A stretch of DNA of 64,000 bases from a bacterium (GTDB lineage: Bacteria > Vulcanimicrobiota > Xenobia > Xenobiales > JADMJV01), in assembly GCA_030149525.1 (NCBI GenBank), contig JASBRJ010000368.1:1-64000 (forward strand), given 5' to 3'. This document shows, piece after piece, positions 54,925 to 63,284 of this stretch. The stretch's first letter is position 1, and each line of letters opens with the position of its first letter. Position numbers and translations under genes: made by a program. The notes beneath the pieces are model-generated. The model worked only from the letters and a program-made list of their open reading frames with translations. It was not told the DNA's origin and made no database searches.

Positions 54925-55131
54925 CTATTGGCCCACGTAAACCGCTTCGCAGCCGTCCACCTGAATCAGGTCGCCCTGCTGGAGCTTTCTTCCGCGGCGA
55001 AGCTCCACTTCACCGTTTACCTCTACCTGGCCATCGGAAATGAGCAGTTTGGCTTCACCACCACTGCCTACTATGTTTGCGAGTTTGAGAAACTGATCCA
55101 GGCGGATCGGATAGCTGAGTTCTTTATCCAT
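54925..55131 (-). CDS. S4-domain RNA-binding protein, YbcJ-like (68 aa)
   Basis: The whole product is an S4 domain (IRLDQFLKLANIVGSGGEAK, then ISDGQVEVNGEVELRRGRKL), as in small S4 proteins such as YbcJ. The ATG at 55131 overlaps the stop of the L,D-transpeptidase by 8 bases. The frame is open to 55311, but that part is shadow. The RNA partner is unknown. Confidence 0.8.
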   Translation of the reverse strand: MDKELSYPIRLDQFLKLANIVGSGGEAKLLISDGQVEVNGEVELRRGRKLQQGDLIQVDGCEAVYVGQ

Positions 55132-56749
55132 CGAGTTGGGCAACCTTGTCGTTTTGGGGCTTTTCCCCCGCGTCGGCGGTTTTCTCAGGTTCAGCCTTTT
55201 CCTGCTCGGGCGTCTTGGAAGGCCAGTATTTTTCCAGGACCGGATCCTCTTCCCATCCACCCAGAACAACCACCGGAGTCCCCACCTCGACCAGTTCATA
55301 AAGTTCTTCAACCTGTCCGGTCACCATGCGCAGGCAGCCATGGGAGGAAGCGGAGCCGATGGACCAGGGGGCATTCGTGCCGTGAATTCCAACTCCGCCC
55401 CAGTCGAAACCCAGCCATCGGGTCCCCAAGGGGTTGCCCGGGCCCGGAGGGATCGGCTTGGCATCTTTTGCCCAGTCGGACTTGGGCGGCAACCAGGTGG
55501 GATGGGGCACCTTCTCTTTGATGACGAACTTGCCCACGGGGGTTGGGTGGGCGTAGGAGCCGCTCGCCACCATCCATCGTTTCTGCTCTTTTCCCGGTCG
55601 GTCAAGAACCAGGGAAAAATTGCTCAGATTTATGAAAATCCGAGGACCAAGAGCCACCAGGGCTTGACCCTCGGCCTTACCGGTGATCTCGTAGCCTTCA
55701 TCCTTTTGCAGCTCAGAAATCGCCTTCTCTGTGTTTTTATCGAAGACCGAAGAGACCGATTTGGGGTCCATATAGCCTGCGTCAGCGAGTCTTTGATTGA
55801 GAAGTCTGGCGTCCTCACCCCGAGCGCCCAACCCCAGGACGGCCTCTCCCAGAGCTTCAGAGGAGTCAACGATCACCTGGCGCGATCCTTCCACAACTCG
55901 CCCCCCTTCGTCCACAGCTTTGACGGAAACCTGATGGAAGCCCTCGTGCAGTTCAGGAGTCACCCCTACCCAACGGTTTTCACCTTTGGCAAACCACTTT
56001 ACCGGGTCTTTGCCGTCGACTTTGCCGGAAACTCCAACGATAGACCCGTCGTCTTCAAATTGAACAACGATCCTCGCCTGCTTCTTCTGAAAAATCTCAT
56101 CGGGCTTGGTCTGCCAACCTATGACCGGATCTTGAGTATCTCGAAAAACCGAGAAGCGTTCGTGAGTAGCGTTGCCGGCCTTGTCGGTGGCGGTGAGGAG
56201 AAGATGATTCCACCCGGCCTGCAGGGGGACGGAGGACTCAAACTTTCCCAGATGATTCTCCAGGCTTTCCCCCTCCAGAGTCAATTCACAGCCCTCTTCC
56301 AGGCTTCCGGCGAGTTTGACCGACTCTTGGGTTGTGACAAACTTTTTCTTGGAACCGTCAGCCAAGCTCGCCGTAAGCTGGGGAGGCGTTTTGTCTACGG
56401 TCACGCTGAGCGGATACTCTTTTTCCAATCCTGGTATCAGCCCGTGAAACTTGAGAGTCAACTGATGCTCTCCGGGTTCGAGATTGAGAGAGACTCGGGC
56501 CAATCCTCTCCTTACGTCGAAGAGTTCAGGCTCGATCTGACCTTCAGCAGAGAAAATCTCCAGGTCGCGACAGACTCCGCTGTACGGAAGCGACATCTCC
56601 ACCCTGTTGTGGGAGGTCACAAGCGGCGAGGGCTCGTTCTTAAAGCCGGAACTCAAAGTCCAGCCCAAGCCAAGAGCCAGACTCAGTCCGGCCATCGCTG
56701 CTGTGGCTTTCGAATAGCTCTTTGCTTTTTGGTTGTCCCTGTTTTCCAT
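55124..56749 (-). CDS. L,D-transpeptidase (YkuD domain) with Ig-like and peptidoglycan-binding regions (541 aa)
   Basis: A signal-anchor (AAMAGLSLALGLGWTLSSGF) leads to beta-sandwich, Ig-like repeats (about 70-330; KTPPQLTASLADGSKKKF, TDKAGNATHERFSVF). A peptidoglycan-binding-like piece (LGLGARGEDARLLNQRLADA) lies at about 310-370. The YkuD catalytic domain is at about 385-500, with HPTPVGKFVIKEK, GIHGTNAPWSIGSASSHGCL and Cys472. It forms 3-3 or lipoprotein links in peptidoglycan. The Pro/Glu/Lys-rich tail is likely disordered. It overlaps the S4 gene downstream. Confidence 0.92.
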   Translation of the reverse strand: MENRDNQKAKSYSKATAAMAGLSLALGLGWTLSSGFKNEPSPLVTSHNRVEMSLPYSGVCRDLEIFSAEGQIEPELFDVRRGLARVSLNLEPGEHQLTLKFHGLIPGLEKEYPLSVTVDKTPPQLTASLADGSKKKFVTTQESVKLAGSLEEGCELTLEGESLENHLGKFESSVPLQAGWNHLLLTATDKAGNATHERFSVFRDTQDPVIGWQTKPDEIFQKKQARIVVQFEDDGSIVGVSGKVDGKDPVKWFAKGENRWVGVTPELHEGFHQVSVKAVDEGGRVVEGSRQVIVDSSEALGEAVLGLGARGEDARLLNQRLADAGYMDPKSVSSVFDKNTEKAISELQKDEGYEITGKAEGQALVALGPRIFINLSNFSLVLDRPGKEQKRWMVASGSYAHPTPVGKFVIKEKVPHPTWLPPKSDWAKDAKPIPPGPGNPLGTRWLGFDWGGVGIHGTNAPWSIGSASSHGCLRMVTGQVEELYELVEVGTPVVVLGGWEEDPVLEKYWPSKTPEQEKAEPEKTADAGEKPQNDKVAQLDG

Positions 56750-56808
56750 AACCGTTTTCTGAGAAATCCGGGATCTTTCTTGTCTTTCCTCGCCCGAAGA
56801 GAAATTCT

Positions 56809-57279
56809 TTAAGTTTCGACCTTCTCAGGAGGCTTTTCCGGTTCGGCACCCACCAGGGCCACGCCGCCGGCGATAAGCAAGGTGCCCAACCAGCGTATGG
56901 GAGAGACTGTCTCTCCTAAGAAAGGTCCTACGAGAATAGCATTAAGGACGTAGGTTAAAGCTGTTAACGGCATCACAAATGTGAGATCCGACCAAGAGAG
57001 TGCTACCATCCAAAAAACCAAAAAGGTCAGCATAAAGCCGATAGCGACCCAGACCAACGGTTGACTGAAAATTCTCCATAAAAGCTGGTAGATCTCGGCA
57101 CCGACCTCGGCCAGGTTTCCTTCTCCACCCCACCAGGCCATGACGCTTGGCACTTCAAGAGGTCCTAACTTCTTCATAGCGTGGCTCATAAAGAGATCGC
57201 CCACGGTCACCGCTGTGACACCGATGATCATGATGAGAATCGTAGGCCCCTTGCGGCCGCTCTTCTCTGAATCGTTCAA
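56809..57279 (-). CDS. EamA/SMR-like small membrane transporter (156 aa)
   Basis: The protein has four helices in the pattern of a single EamA unit (LIMIIGVTAVTVGDLFMSHA, VWVAIGFMLTFLVFWMVALS, MPLTALTYVLNAILVG, LGTLLIAGGVALVG). Such proteins are drug or metabolite exporters and usually dimerise. TTG 57279 overlaps the upstream stop (TTGA), and the frame is open to 57333. The substrate is unknown. Confidence 0.78.
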   Translation of the reverse strand: MNDSEKSGRKGPTILIMIIGVTAVTVGDLFMSHAMKKLGPLEVPSVMAWWGGEGNLAEVGAEIYQLLWRIFSQPLVWVAIGFMLTFLVFWMVALSWSDLTFVMPLTALTYVLNAILVGPFLGETVSPIRWLGTLLIAGGVALVGAEPEKPPEKVET

Positions 57280-57887
57280 GTCGAAGCCTCTCTCTGAAAC
57301 AGGAATTTTAGGGCCCCGGTCACCTTCTTCCACCCTCCACGCTTCTGCAGGTCAAAGTCCCTGGGGCCCTTGAGACCGACCTCAAGATTCGGATCGCAGA
57401 ACACCGGTCCCAAAGTGGGCTGGTCCCGGTGGATAGAGGAGCAGAGTTGCTCCTCGTTACCAAGAGCCGAGTGGGCGCGGATGACCGAAATGAGAAGCCT
57501 TTGACCACTGAGCAGATAGAGACCCTTGGGGCCCCCATAATGGGGTCGCGCCGCTGTGGGAGGCTGAAAACTCCCGGCACCTTCACAGCGGGCCGTCAAT
57601 CCTACCGCCGACCAGCCTACGCGGAAATCCTCACACAGCTTGATGTGATAACGGTGAAGTTGTTCTTCCAGATTCTCAATGTCGGCCCAGAGAAATCCGC
57701 CGTAAACGAGGGTGGGCTCGTTAAACTCTGCCTCCCACCGCTCAGACCAGTCTGCTGACCACCCCCGGGGGAGAAAGGTAATCCCTTGCTCTTTTCCCAG
57801 CAACCACTGCATGGCTTGTCTTGTACCCTTCGACGCTAATGAGAAACACTTCTTTTCCATCCTGAGTTTAAGAGACCGATTGATCAT
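57276..57887 (-). CDS. Hypothetical protein (203 aa)
   Basis: The protein is soluble, rich in Arg and Trp, with LEEQLHRYHIKLCEDFRVGW and YGGPKGLYLLSGQRLLISVI, and no family is recognised. Several in-frame starts exist (57917, 57887, 57860); I use 57887 because AGGA lies about 11 bases upstream. It is coupled to the EamA-like gene and divergent from the secreted protein at 57938. Confidence 0.55.
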   Translation of the reverse strand: MINRSLKLRMEKKCFSLASKGTRQAMQWLLGKEQGITFLPRGWSADWSERWEAEFNEPTLVYGGFLWADIENLEEQLHRYHIKLCEDFRVGWSAVGLTARCEGAGSFQPPTAARPHYGGPKGLYLLSGQRLLISVIRAHSALGNEEQLCSSIHRDQPTLGPVFCDPNLEVGLKGPRDFDLQKRGGWKKVTGALKFLFQREAST

Positions 57888-57937
57888 AGGTATCGCGTTC
57901 CTGCGGTCGAAATTCATGCAAGAGGTGCATCCGATCT

Positions 57938-58954
57938 GTGCTAAAGAAGTTTTTCTATAGTCTTCTCGTCCTGTTTGTCCTACCCGGTCAAGCTTTGGCC
58001 GACGACTCTGTCAGCAAGTTAAAGATTCCAAACCCTGCCATTTTCCTTACCAACGATACGGTCTCGCTGACCGTGGTGCGAGCAACGCCGGAGGATGCCG
58101 GATTCAAAAGTCTCTTTGATACCGCTTGGAAAGCGCTGGAAGGCTCCAACGGGCTCGGTTCAAATTTTCTCTATAAAGCGATTCTGGCAAAACTTAAGGG
58201 GGAGGATTCTAACGCTTTCGCCGCCCTGCTTCCAGCCCAGTTCGTGCGCATCGATTCGCTCTCGGAGGAGGCCGCTGAACCCCATCCCACGACCGTGACT
58301 ACCATCAGTGGATGGCCCGGAATACAACTTCTGTGGTACGCCACCCAGGACAACGGGAGCCCCAAGGTAGAGGTGGAGGACACGACTCTGATCCTCCGAG
58401 ACGGCTATGAGAACCCTACCCTTGGTCGAGTCCTCACCAAGTTGGACGGCACCATTGTGAGTTTTCCCACGGTGGACAAAGCGAAGACTGCCGTCAAACG
58501 CTTTCGCAAGGAAGACACCTCAAGCCCCAACGATGAATTCGGTGCCCTTCTGGCCGAACTCGACACCACCCACGACACTTACGGAATCCTCCTCAATCGT
58601 CGAGGCTCGGCCCTCAAACAACTCCGATGGCTGAATAAGCATGATGTGGCTCAATGTGAGAACAAGGTCGGCAAAGAACGGCTCTCCTCTATTCTGGACA
58701 ACGTGACCTCCATGACCTGGGAGGGCGATCTGGTCTCGGATGACGAGTGCAAGTTCTTGATCAAATTCCGAACCACCACTCCGGCCGCCCGCAAAGAGCT
58801 AGCCGATATGCTCACCGAGGTTCGTTCTGTTCTCGACTCCTACGGAAGAGCCGGAAAGATGGAGACCACCGGGCTGGACAATGAACTTTTTGTCAATTTC
58901 ACAATGAAGGGCTATCGGAATATGCTGGTCGGTTACATCGACCGCAATTTCTAA
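57938..58954 (+). CDS. Secreted hypothetical protein (338 aa)
   Basis: A signal peptide (LKKFFYSLLVLFVLPGQALA) is evident. The mature protein (VSKLKIPNPAIFLTNDTVSL and later VRSVLDSYGRAGKMETTGLD) has no recognised domain. GTG 57938 is the start. It stands alone, upstream of the pilin-like operon. Its function is unknown. Confidence 0.65.
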   Translation: MLKKFFYSLLVLFVLPGQALADDSVSKLKIPNPAIFLTNDTVSLTVVRATPEDAGFKSLFDTAWKALEGSNGLGSNFLYKAILAKLKGEDSNAFAALLPAQFVRIDSLSEEAAEPHPTTVTTISGWPGIQLLWYATQDNGSPKVEVEDTTLILRDGYENPTLGRVLTKLDGTIVSFPTVDKAKTAVKRFRKEDTSSPNDEFGALLAELDTTHDTYGILLNRRGSALKQLRWLNKHDVAQCENKVGKERLSSILDNVTSMTWEGDLVSDDECKFLIKFRTTTPAARKELADMLTEVRSVLDSYGRAGKMETTGLDNELFVNFTMKGYRNMLVGYIDRNF

Positions 58955-59036
58955 ACTGCACCTGCTGCAGAACTTCCCAGTGAAAAAAAACGCGCCTCCA
59001 CATGCTGGAGACTCACCCCTTCAAGAAGACTCGTTT

Positions 59037-59050
59037 TAACAAATTTGTTA
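59037..59050. promoter_or_regulatory. Perfect palindrome upstream of the pilin-like operon
   Basis: TAACAAATTTGTTA is a perfect 14-base inverted repeat 31 bases before the first ATG of the operon, in an otherwise promoter-like region (TTGTTA and TACACT). It may be an operator. Confidence 0.45.
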
Positions 59051-59081
59051 CAAAAAACGTCTCGTATGCTACACTGTCGGT

Positions 59082-59506
59082 ATGCGAAAGAGCACGAGGA
59101 ACCTGGGGGGGGTGACTCTACTCCTGGAATTGCTTCTGGGATTTGCTTTACTTTCCATCGCAGTGCTCGCTCTTTTCGCTATGATTCCGTCCGGCGACAA
59201 GGCCGTGGTCCGCTCCATCCGAATGAGTCAGGCCAACGAACTGGCCCGTGGGCTTTTGGAAGAGCAGATGGGTAAGAACTACTCTTCTTTGGTTGACGGA
59301 GAGCGCACAGGTAACTTCCTTGATTCCAGTGTTTCTCGAAACGGGCGCAATCTCAACCTGGAGTACCTCTACAAGGTGAGTATATCACCTCACCTGACCC
59401 CAGCCGCAATTATCGCAACATTCACATTGAAGTTTGGTGGCTCGAGGGAGCCGACAAAGAGCGACATAGCTGTGTTCTCGAGAGTTCGAAAGGCGAGTTC
59501 TTTTGA
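59082..59506 (+). pseudogene. Type IV pilin-like gene, frameshifted by a 5-bp duplication
   Basis: The start has a pilin-like helix after GG (VTLLLELLLGFALLSIAVLA). The frame then continues into the next gene out of frame and does not end until 59786. At 59385-59394 the sequence TCACC is doubled. With one copy removed the frame continues as SISPDPSRNYRNIHIEVWWL and ends at TGA 59504-59506, overlapping the next start as TTGA. The restored product is 139 aa. Either the gene is broken, phase-variable, or the assembly has an error. The Glu is at +6 rather than +5 of the processed form. Confidence 0.75.
59385..59394. repeat. Tandem 5-bp duplication TCACC-TCACC
   Basis: Two direct copies of TCACC lie back to back inside the first pilin-like gene and are responsible for its frameshift. 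A third near-copy, TGACC, follows. Confidence 0.85.
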
Positions 59507-60132
59507 GAAAACCTCGCGGAATTTCCATAGTGGAGGTCCTGATCGTTGCCGTCCTCCTGTTCAGTCTCCTCTCCCTTGTCACCAACTTTTTGGTGAAGGG
59601 GAAACGGATGACGGTCAAGACGGAGGCTCTCTCTTCCCTCCAGAGAGAAGCCACCAAGCTGAGCCGTGCTCTGGGCCGGGACCTGGCGCGGGCCTGCGGG
59701 GATCGATATCAATGGGGAACCGAGGGGATAATTTTTCTCTCCACAAAATCCACAGACTCCGCTCAACCCACCCTGGAATTCGATAGCGCAACCGGAATGG
59801 TTCTCTGGAAAAAGTGGGTGGCTTACAGTCTCGATAGCGAGACCCAAACCGTACGTCGCTACACCCAGGACCTGGCCGGCCCGACTCCCGATCAATTTGC
59901 TCCCCCTTCTGCCTGGGATCTTGCCGACCTGGCCGGACTCCCCGTAAACGAAGGCAAGACCGTGGCGAATAACATTCTTGAGTTCGTCCCTACGGGCAAA
60001 GCGGACAGTCAGTCCATGGAGTTTCGGATCGTGGCCGTTGGGCGGGTGCCTCTCGGAAATATGGCTGAAAAAGACAAAGAATTACGCGTTGAGATCAAAA
60101 CCATGCTAAGATTAGGATCGGTGGCCCCATGA
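59503..60132 (+). CDS. Prepilin-like protein, PilW/GspJ-type (209 aa)
   Basis: The N-terminus RKPRG-ISIVEVLIVAVLLF has the prepilin peptidase site (Gly then a hydrophobic residue, Glu at +5). The mature part is about 200 aa and includes REATKLSRALGRDLARACGD, typical of PilW or GspJ-like minor pilins. It starts at TTG 59503, overlapping the restored stop of the first gene, and overlaps the third gene by four bases. It would be assembled in a pilus or type II-like secretion pseudopilus; no machinery genes are in the window. Confidence 0.85.
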   Translation: MRKPRGISIVEVLIVAVLLFSLLSLVTNFLVKGKRMTVKTEALSSLQREATKLSRALGRDLARACGDRYQWGTEGIIFLSTKSTDSAQPTLEFDSATGMVLWKKWVAYSLDSETQTVRRYTQDLAGPTPDQFAPPSAWDLADLAGLPVNEGKTVANNILEFVPTGKADSQSMEFRIVAVGRVPLGNMAEKDKELRVEIKTMLRLGSVAP

Positions 60133-61817
60133 AAACAAGTCAAAAGAAAAGACAACCTCGTAAAGGAATCGTTCTTCCTGCCGTTTTTGCCGTTCTACTC
60201 GTTCTCGCCTTCGTGGTGCTGGGAATCACCACCATGAGCACGTCGTCGCTGCGCCACACGACCTTCTCCATCCAAGACGATCAAGCGCTCTACGCCGCCG
60301 ATGCCGGCCTGACCAGAGCGCTGGCCGAATACCAAGCGAATTCCAACTTCTCCGACGCCAGCGGGAGTGGGCAGACAGTCTACAGCGGGAAGATTGCCTC
60401 CACCGGAGCCCTCTACTCGGTGAACCTCTACTCCAATGATACCAGCGCTCCTATCACCGTTCCCGGAGGAGCCGAGATCCCCCCGAATACAGCTCTTCTC
60501 GTTTCTGAAGGTACGACGGCTTCGAAACGCTCGAAAAGGCGCTCGGCGGTGCTGGTCCAAAAAGGTCTCGGAACAGTTCAAGTGGGCTCTTTAGCCAACG
60601 CCATCAAATCGGAGAACTCTAAATTCTTTGCCTTCGATTCCCGCAAAGAAGCCGCCGATTACGTGGGAACCGGAGTCGACCCGAATTCTCTGGTGTCTCA
60701 ACAAGCCGTTATCGCCACCAACGAAGCCTCCGGAACACCGGTGGAACTCACCAACAGTGAAGTGAACGGGAGCATCCTGGTGGGACCGGGCGGCGACCCT
60801 AACGCCCAGGTCTCCAAGGACAGCAACAGCACCACCGGTCAGGTGGGTGTTCTCACTGAGAAGATTGAGATTCCGGACATCGACGTTCCGGCGCTTCCTG
60901 CTGACGACGATTCGGGAGACCCACCCGTACCCGCCACTTACAAACCCACCTCGGCCTCGGACCATATCTCTTTCAGCCAGGCCAGTGACGGCACCATGAC
61001 CATCATCAATCAGTGCTTCAAATGTATTATCCAGCCTAACGGGGATTTCGAGGTTTCCGAGGACGCCTACGGTTCTAACGGTGCCAAGCACGCTAAAGGG
61101 AACCTGTTAACCGGTCAGTACACCAATCTGGGTGGGTCAAACTTTGACATTGCGATCGAGGATGATGCCTTCCTCATCGGTGGAGATTGGCACGGTATCA
61201 AGATGGCAAGCGACGGCACCTTCGCGGTCGATCCACCGTCCAACTCCTCATCTTCCGTGTGGGCTTCGGGAAACACTCAAACATTCACGGCGCCCGCCTG
61301 GGTTCAAGCCGGAATCTTCGACAAGATCCCTCCCGACGAGACAAACCCCACCGATCTTGACTCCGGCTACTACGGAGACGTCGAGATTACCTCCGGGATT
61401 ACCGAACTTGTGGACTCCTCCACCATGGTCATCAGAAATCTTGAGATCAACTCCGGGGGTCAACTCAACCTTCCTAAAGACGGGAAGGACGTGACTATCT
61501 ACGTGACCGGCAGTCTGAAGATTAATGGTCTCAACGCTATCCTTAACGAGACTCGTTCGGCTCCCAATCTGAAGATTTACTATACTGGAAAAGAGCCTGT
61601 GGAAGTCTCCGGTGGCGGTTCCAGCTTTGTCACCCTGTTCGCTCCCGACGCTCCTATCACGCTCTCCGGCGAAGGTTCCACTTTCTACGGAGCGCTGGCC
61701 ACCCGCAAAGCCCTCACTCTCAAAGATGCCGAGTTCTATTACGATGTGGCCACGGAAGGCGTCGGCACCGGAACCGACGGAACGACCATGAAGATTCTCG
61801 CCCACCAGAGGCTGTAG
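60129..61817 (+). CDS. PilX-like minor pilin with large C-terminal region (562 aa)
   Basis: The N-terminus (KGIVLPAVFAVLLVLAFVVL, then DQALYAADAGLTRALAEYQA) is typical of PilX/GspK-like proteins, with the conserved AADAG helix. The rest is a beta-rich extracellular region with Ser/Thr/Asn-rich repeats and a final part (VTIYVTGSLKINGL, then GSTFYGALATRKALTLKDA) like proteins of the DUF7305 type. It is the last gene of the three-gene pilin-like operon and converges on the TonB-family gene with 21 bases between. Confidence 0.82.
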   Translation: MKTSQKKRQPRKGIVLPAVFAVLLVLAFVVLGITTMSTSSLRHTTFSIQDDQALYAADAGLTRALAEYQANSNFSDASGSGQTVYSGKIASTGALYSVNLYSNDTSAPITVPGGAEIPPNTALLVSEGTTASKRSKRRSAVLVQKGLGTVQVGSLANAIKSENSKFFAFDSRKEAADYVGTGVDPNSLVSQQAVIATNEASGTPVELTNSEVNGSILVGPGGDPNAQVSKDSNSTTGQVGVLTEKIEIPDIDVPALPADDDSGDPPVPATYKPTSASDHISFSQASDGTMTIINQCFKCIIQPNGDFEVSEDAYGSNGAKHAKGNLLTGQYTNLGGSNFDIAIEDDAFLIGGDWHGIKMASDGTFAVDPPSNSSSSVWASGNTQTFTAPAWVQAGIFDKIPPDETNPTDLDSGYYGDVEITSGITELVDSSTMVIRNLEINSGGQLNLPKDGKDVTIYVTGSLKINGLNAILNETRSAPNLKIYYTGKEPVEVSGGGSSFVTLFAPDAPITLSGEGSTFYGALATRKALTLKDAEFYYDVATEGVGTGTDGTTMKILAHQRL

Positions 61818-61838
61818 TGCGGGAAGCGCTCACAAGAC

Positions 61839-62621
61839 CTACTGTTCCAGTGTGATGTCTATGACCCGAACATCCTTGACAGGAACGCCCTTCTCCAGAG
61901 CGGGCAGCCACTTGAATTCCAACAGCTTACCAAGAATGACAACGTCGGCGGTTGGATTTCCGGTTGAGGTGAGCAAGGTCGGCTCATAGGTCCCGTCTTC
62001 TGCGATTTTGAACTCGGCTTTCACGGAGACGGATTGGAGATCGGGAAACCTTTTACTGAGGTTGAACTCCGGCTGACGGGTAGGGCGAGCCCGACGGGTG
62101 ACCTGACTTGCCTTGCCTCCCTCCCCACCCGATGTTGGCTTAGGCTCTCTGGGAAGCCCCCAATCTGCGCCTGGAAGTCCCGGGCTTTCCTCGGGTTTCG
62201 GAGTAGGCGAAGTGGCCACGGCTGGGTTTGAAGCAAAAGCCTGAGAACCGGTAGGTCCCGGCGACTTTCGTACCGCCTTGGGATAAGACTTCCCCAGACT
62301 TAAGCCGCCGGTCTTCGAGGGTGGAGGATTCTCCCGAGCCGTTCGCGAGTCGGTAGCCTTGGGTTGGGGCTCAGATGGAGTAGCCCTCTGTCCGGCCAAT
62401 CTCGAATCGGCCAAACTTGGGGCCGGCTTGGTAGGCCTCGTGACGGTCGTTCTCACCGGAGGTTCCTTCACCCTCACCGGTCGACTGACAACCTCTACAC
62501 CGGCCTCTCTCGGAGACGACGCGGGTGTCGAGTCTTGATTTTTAATCAAGAAAATTGCCCCTAGCACTAGGAAGACGTGACAGACCAAAGAAAAGAGGAG
62601 AGAGCGCCGCGATAGGTTCAC
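61839..62621 (-). CDS. TonB-family energy transducer-like protein (260 aa)
   Basis: A single N-terminal span (SLLFSLVCHVFLVLGAIFLI) is followed by a Pro/Ser/Thr-rich linker (about 35-185) and a TonB-like C-terminal domain (FKIAEDGTYEPTLLTSTGNP, then ALEKGVPVKDVRVIDITLEQ). TonB links the proton-motive force to outer-membrane receptors. No ExbB or ExbD gene is beside it. Confidence 0.78.
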   Translation of the reverse strand: MNLSRRSLLFSLVCHVFLVLGAIFLIKNQDSTPASSPREAGVEVVSRPVRVKEPPVRTTVTRPTKPAPSLADSRLAGQRATPSEPQPKATDSRTARENPPPSKTGGLSLGKSYPKAVRKSPGPTGSQAFASNPAVATSPTPKPEESPGLPGADWGLPREPKPTSGGEGGKASQVTRRARPTRQPEFNLSKRFPDLQSVSVKAEFKIAEDGTYEPTLLTSTGNPTADVVILGKLLEFKWLPALEKGVPVKDVRVIDITLEQ

Positions 62622-62730
62622 AGTTCAGGTCCCACCCCGGGGGCTACGGCATATATGGGTTTCTGTTGGCTGAGTTCGGGTATAAGCGTCGTGTACTTCA
62701 AGGTCTTAGCGGATCGGAAATAAGGTGTAT

Positions 62731-63216
62731 ATGATAGAAGCAGGAAGTAAAGTCTTTCACTCCCTCCACGGTGTGGGAACCGTGCTCTCCATTGAGGAGA
62801 AAGTCGTCCTGGGTCAACCTACAAAGTTCTCGGTATCCTCGTTCGGCGACGATGGTTTGAAAATCATGGTCAACCTCAACAAGAAAGAGCGGATGATCCG
62901 TCCTTTGCTTGAAGAAGAAGAGGTTCCTAAGGTTTTCGAGCATCTTGAAAGTTGGGATTCGGACCTTCCGAGCAAAGCTCCCACTCGCTACAACTTGAAT
63001 CTTGGCAAACTCAAGTCCGGTGACATCTTCGCCCTCTGCGAAGTGATCAAGGGCCTCACCGCTCTCTCAGAAACCAGAAAGCTGTCTCCCAAGGATCAGA
63101 CCATGCTGGAGCAAACCCGCAAGAACCTCGCGGAAGAGCTGAGCCTGGTTCGAGATGTGGCCACCGAAGAGATGGAAGAGATCATCGACCGCGCCTGCCG
63201 CGGTAGCAATAACTAG
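62731..63216 (+). CDS. CarD/CdnL-family transcription regulator, paralog 3 (161 aa)
   Basis: Residues 1-60 have the RNAP-interacting domain (VFHSLHGVGTVLSIEEKVVL). Residues 85-155 have the helical part (LNLGKLKSGDIFALCEVIKG, then LSPKDQTMLEQTRKNLAEEL). It contains a Trp (LESWDSDL), but the position matching the mycobacterial wedge reads SKAPTRY. ATG 62731 gives the same N-terminal length as the paralogs and follows AAGG; GTG 62725 is an alternative. Confidence 0.88.
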   Translation: MIEAGSKVFHSLHGVGTVLSIEEKVVLGQPTKFSVSSFGDDGLKIMVNLNKKERMIRPLLEEEEVPKVFEHLESWDSDLPSKAPTRYNLNLGKLKSGDIFALCEVIKGLTALSETRKLSPKDQTMLEQTRKNLAEELSLVRDVATEEMEEIIDRACRGSNN

Positions 63217-63258
63217 TCGGCCCCGATTGTCGACTTAACCCAGTCGATGGGTTTGAAG

Positions 63259-63284
63259 AACAGCCTCCGCCGGGGGCTGTTTTC
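63259..63284. terminator. Terminator after carD paralog 3
   Basis: AACAGCC pairs with GGCTGTT around a GC-rich loop and is followed by TTTCATTT. It lies between convergent genes. Confidence 0.75.

Noticed and set aside
55136-56812. A 558-codon plus-strand ORF opposite the L,D-transpeptidase
   Set aside because: It is the antisense of a gene with full YkuD motifs, its composition is not protein-like, and it has no domain or ribosome site.
59507-59786. The C-terminal 90 codons of the long frame of the first pilin-like gene
   Set aside because: They are the next gene read out of frame, a product of the TCACC duplication.
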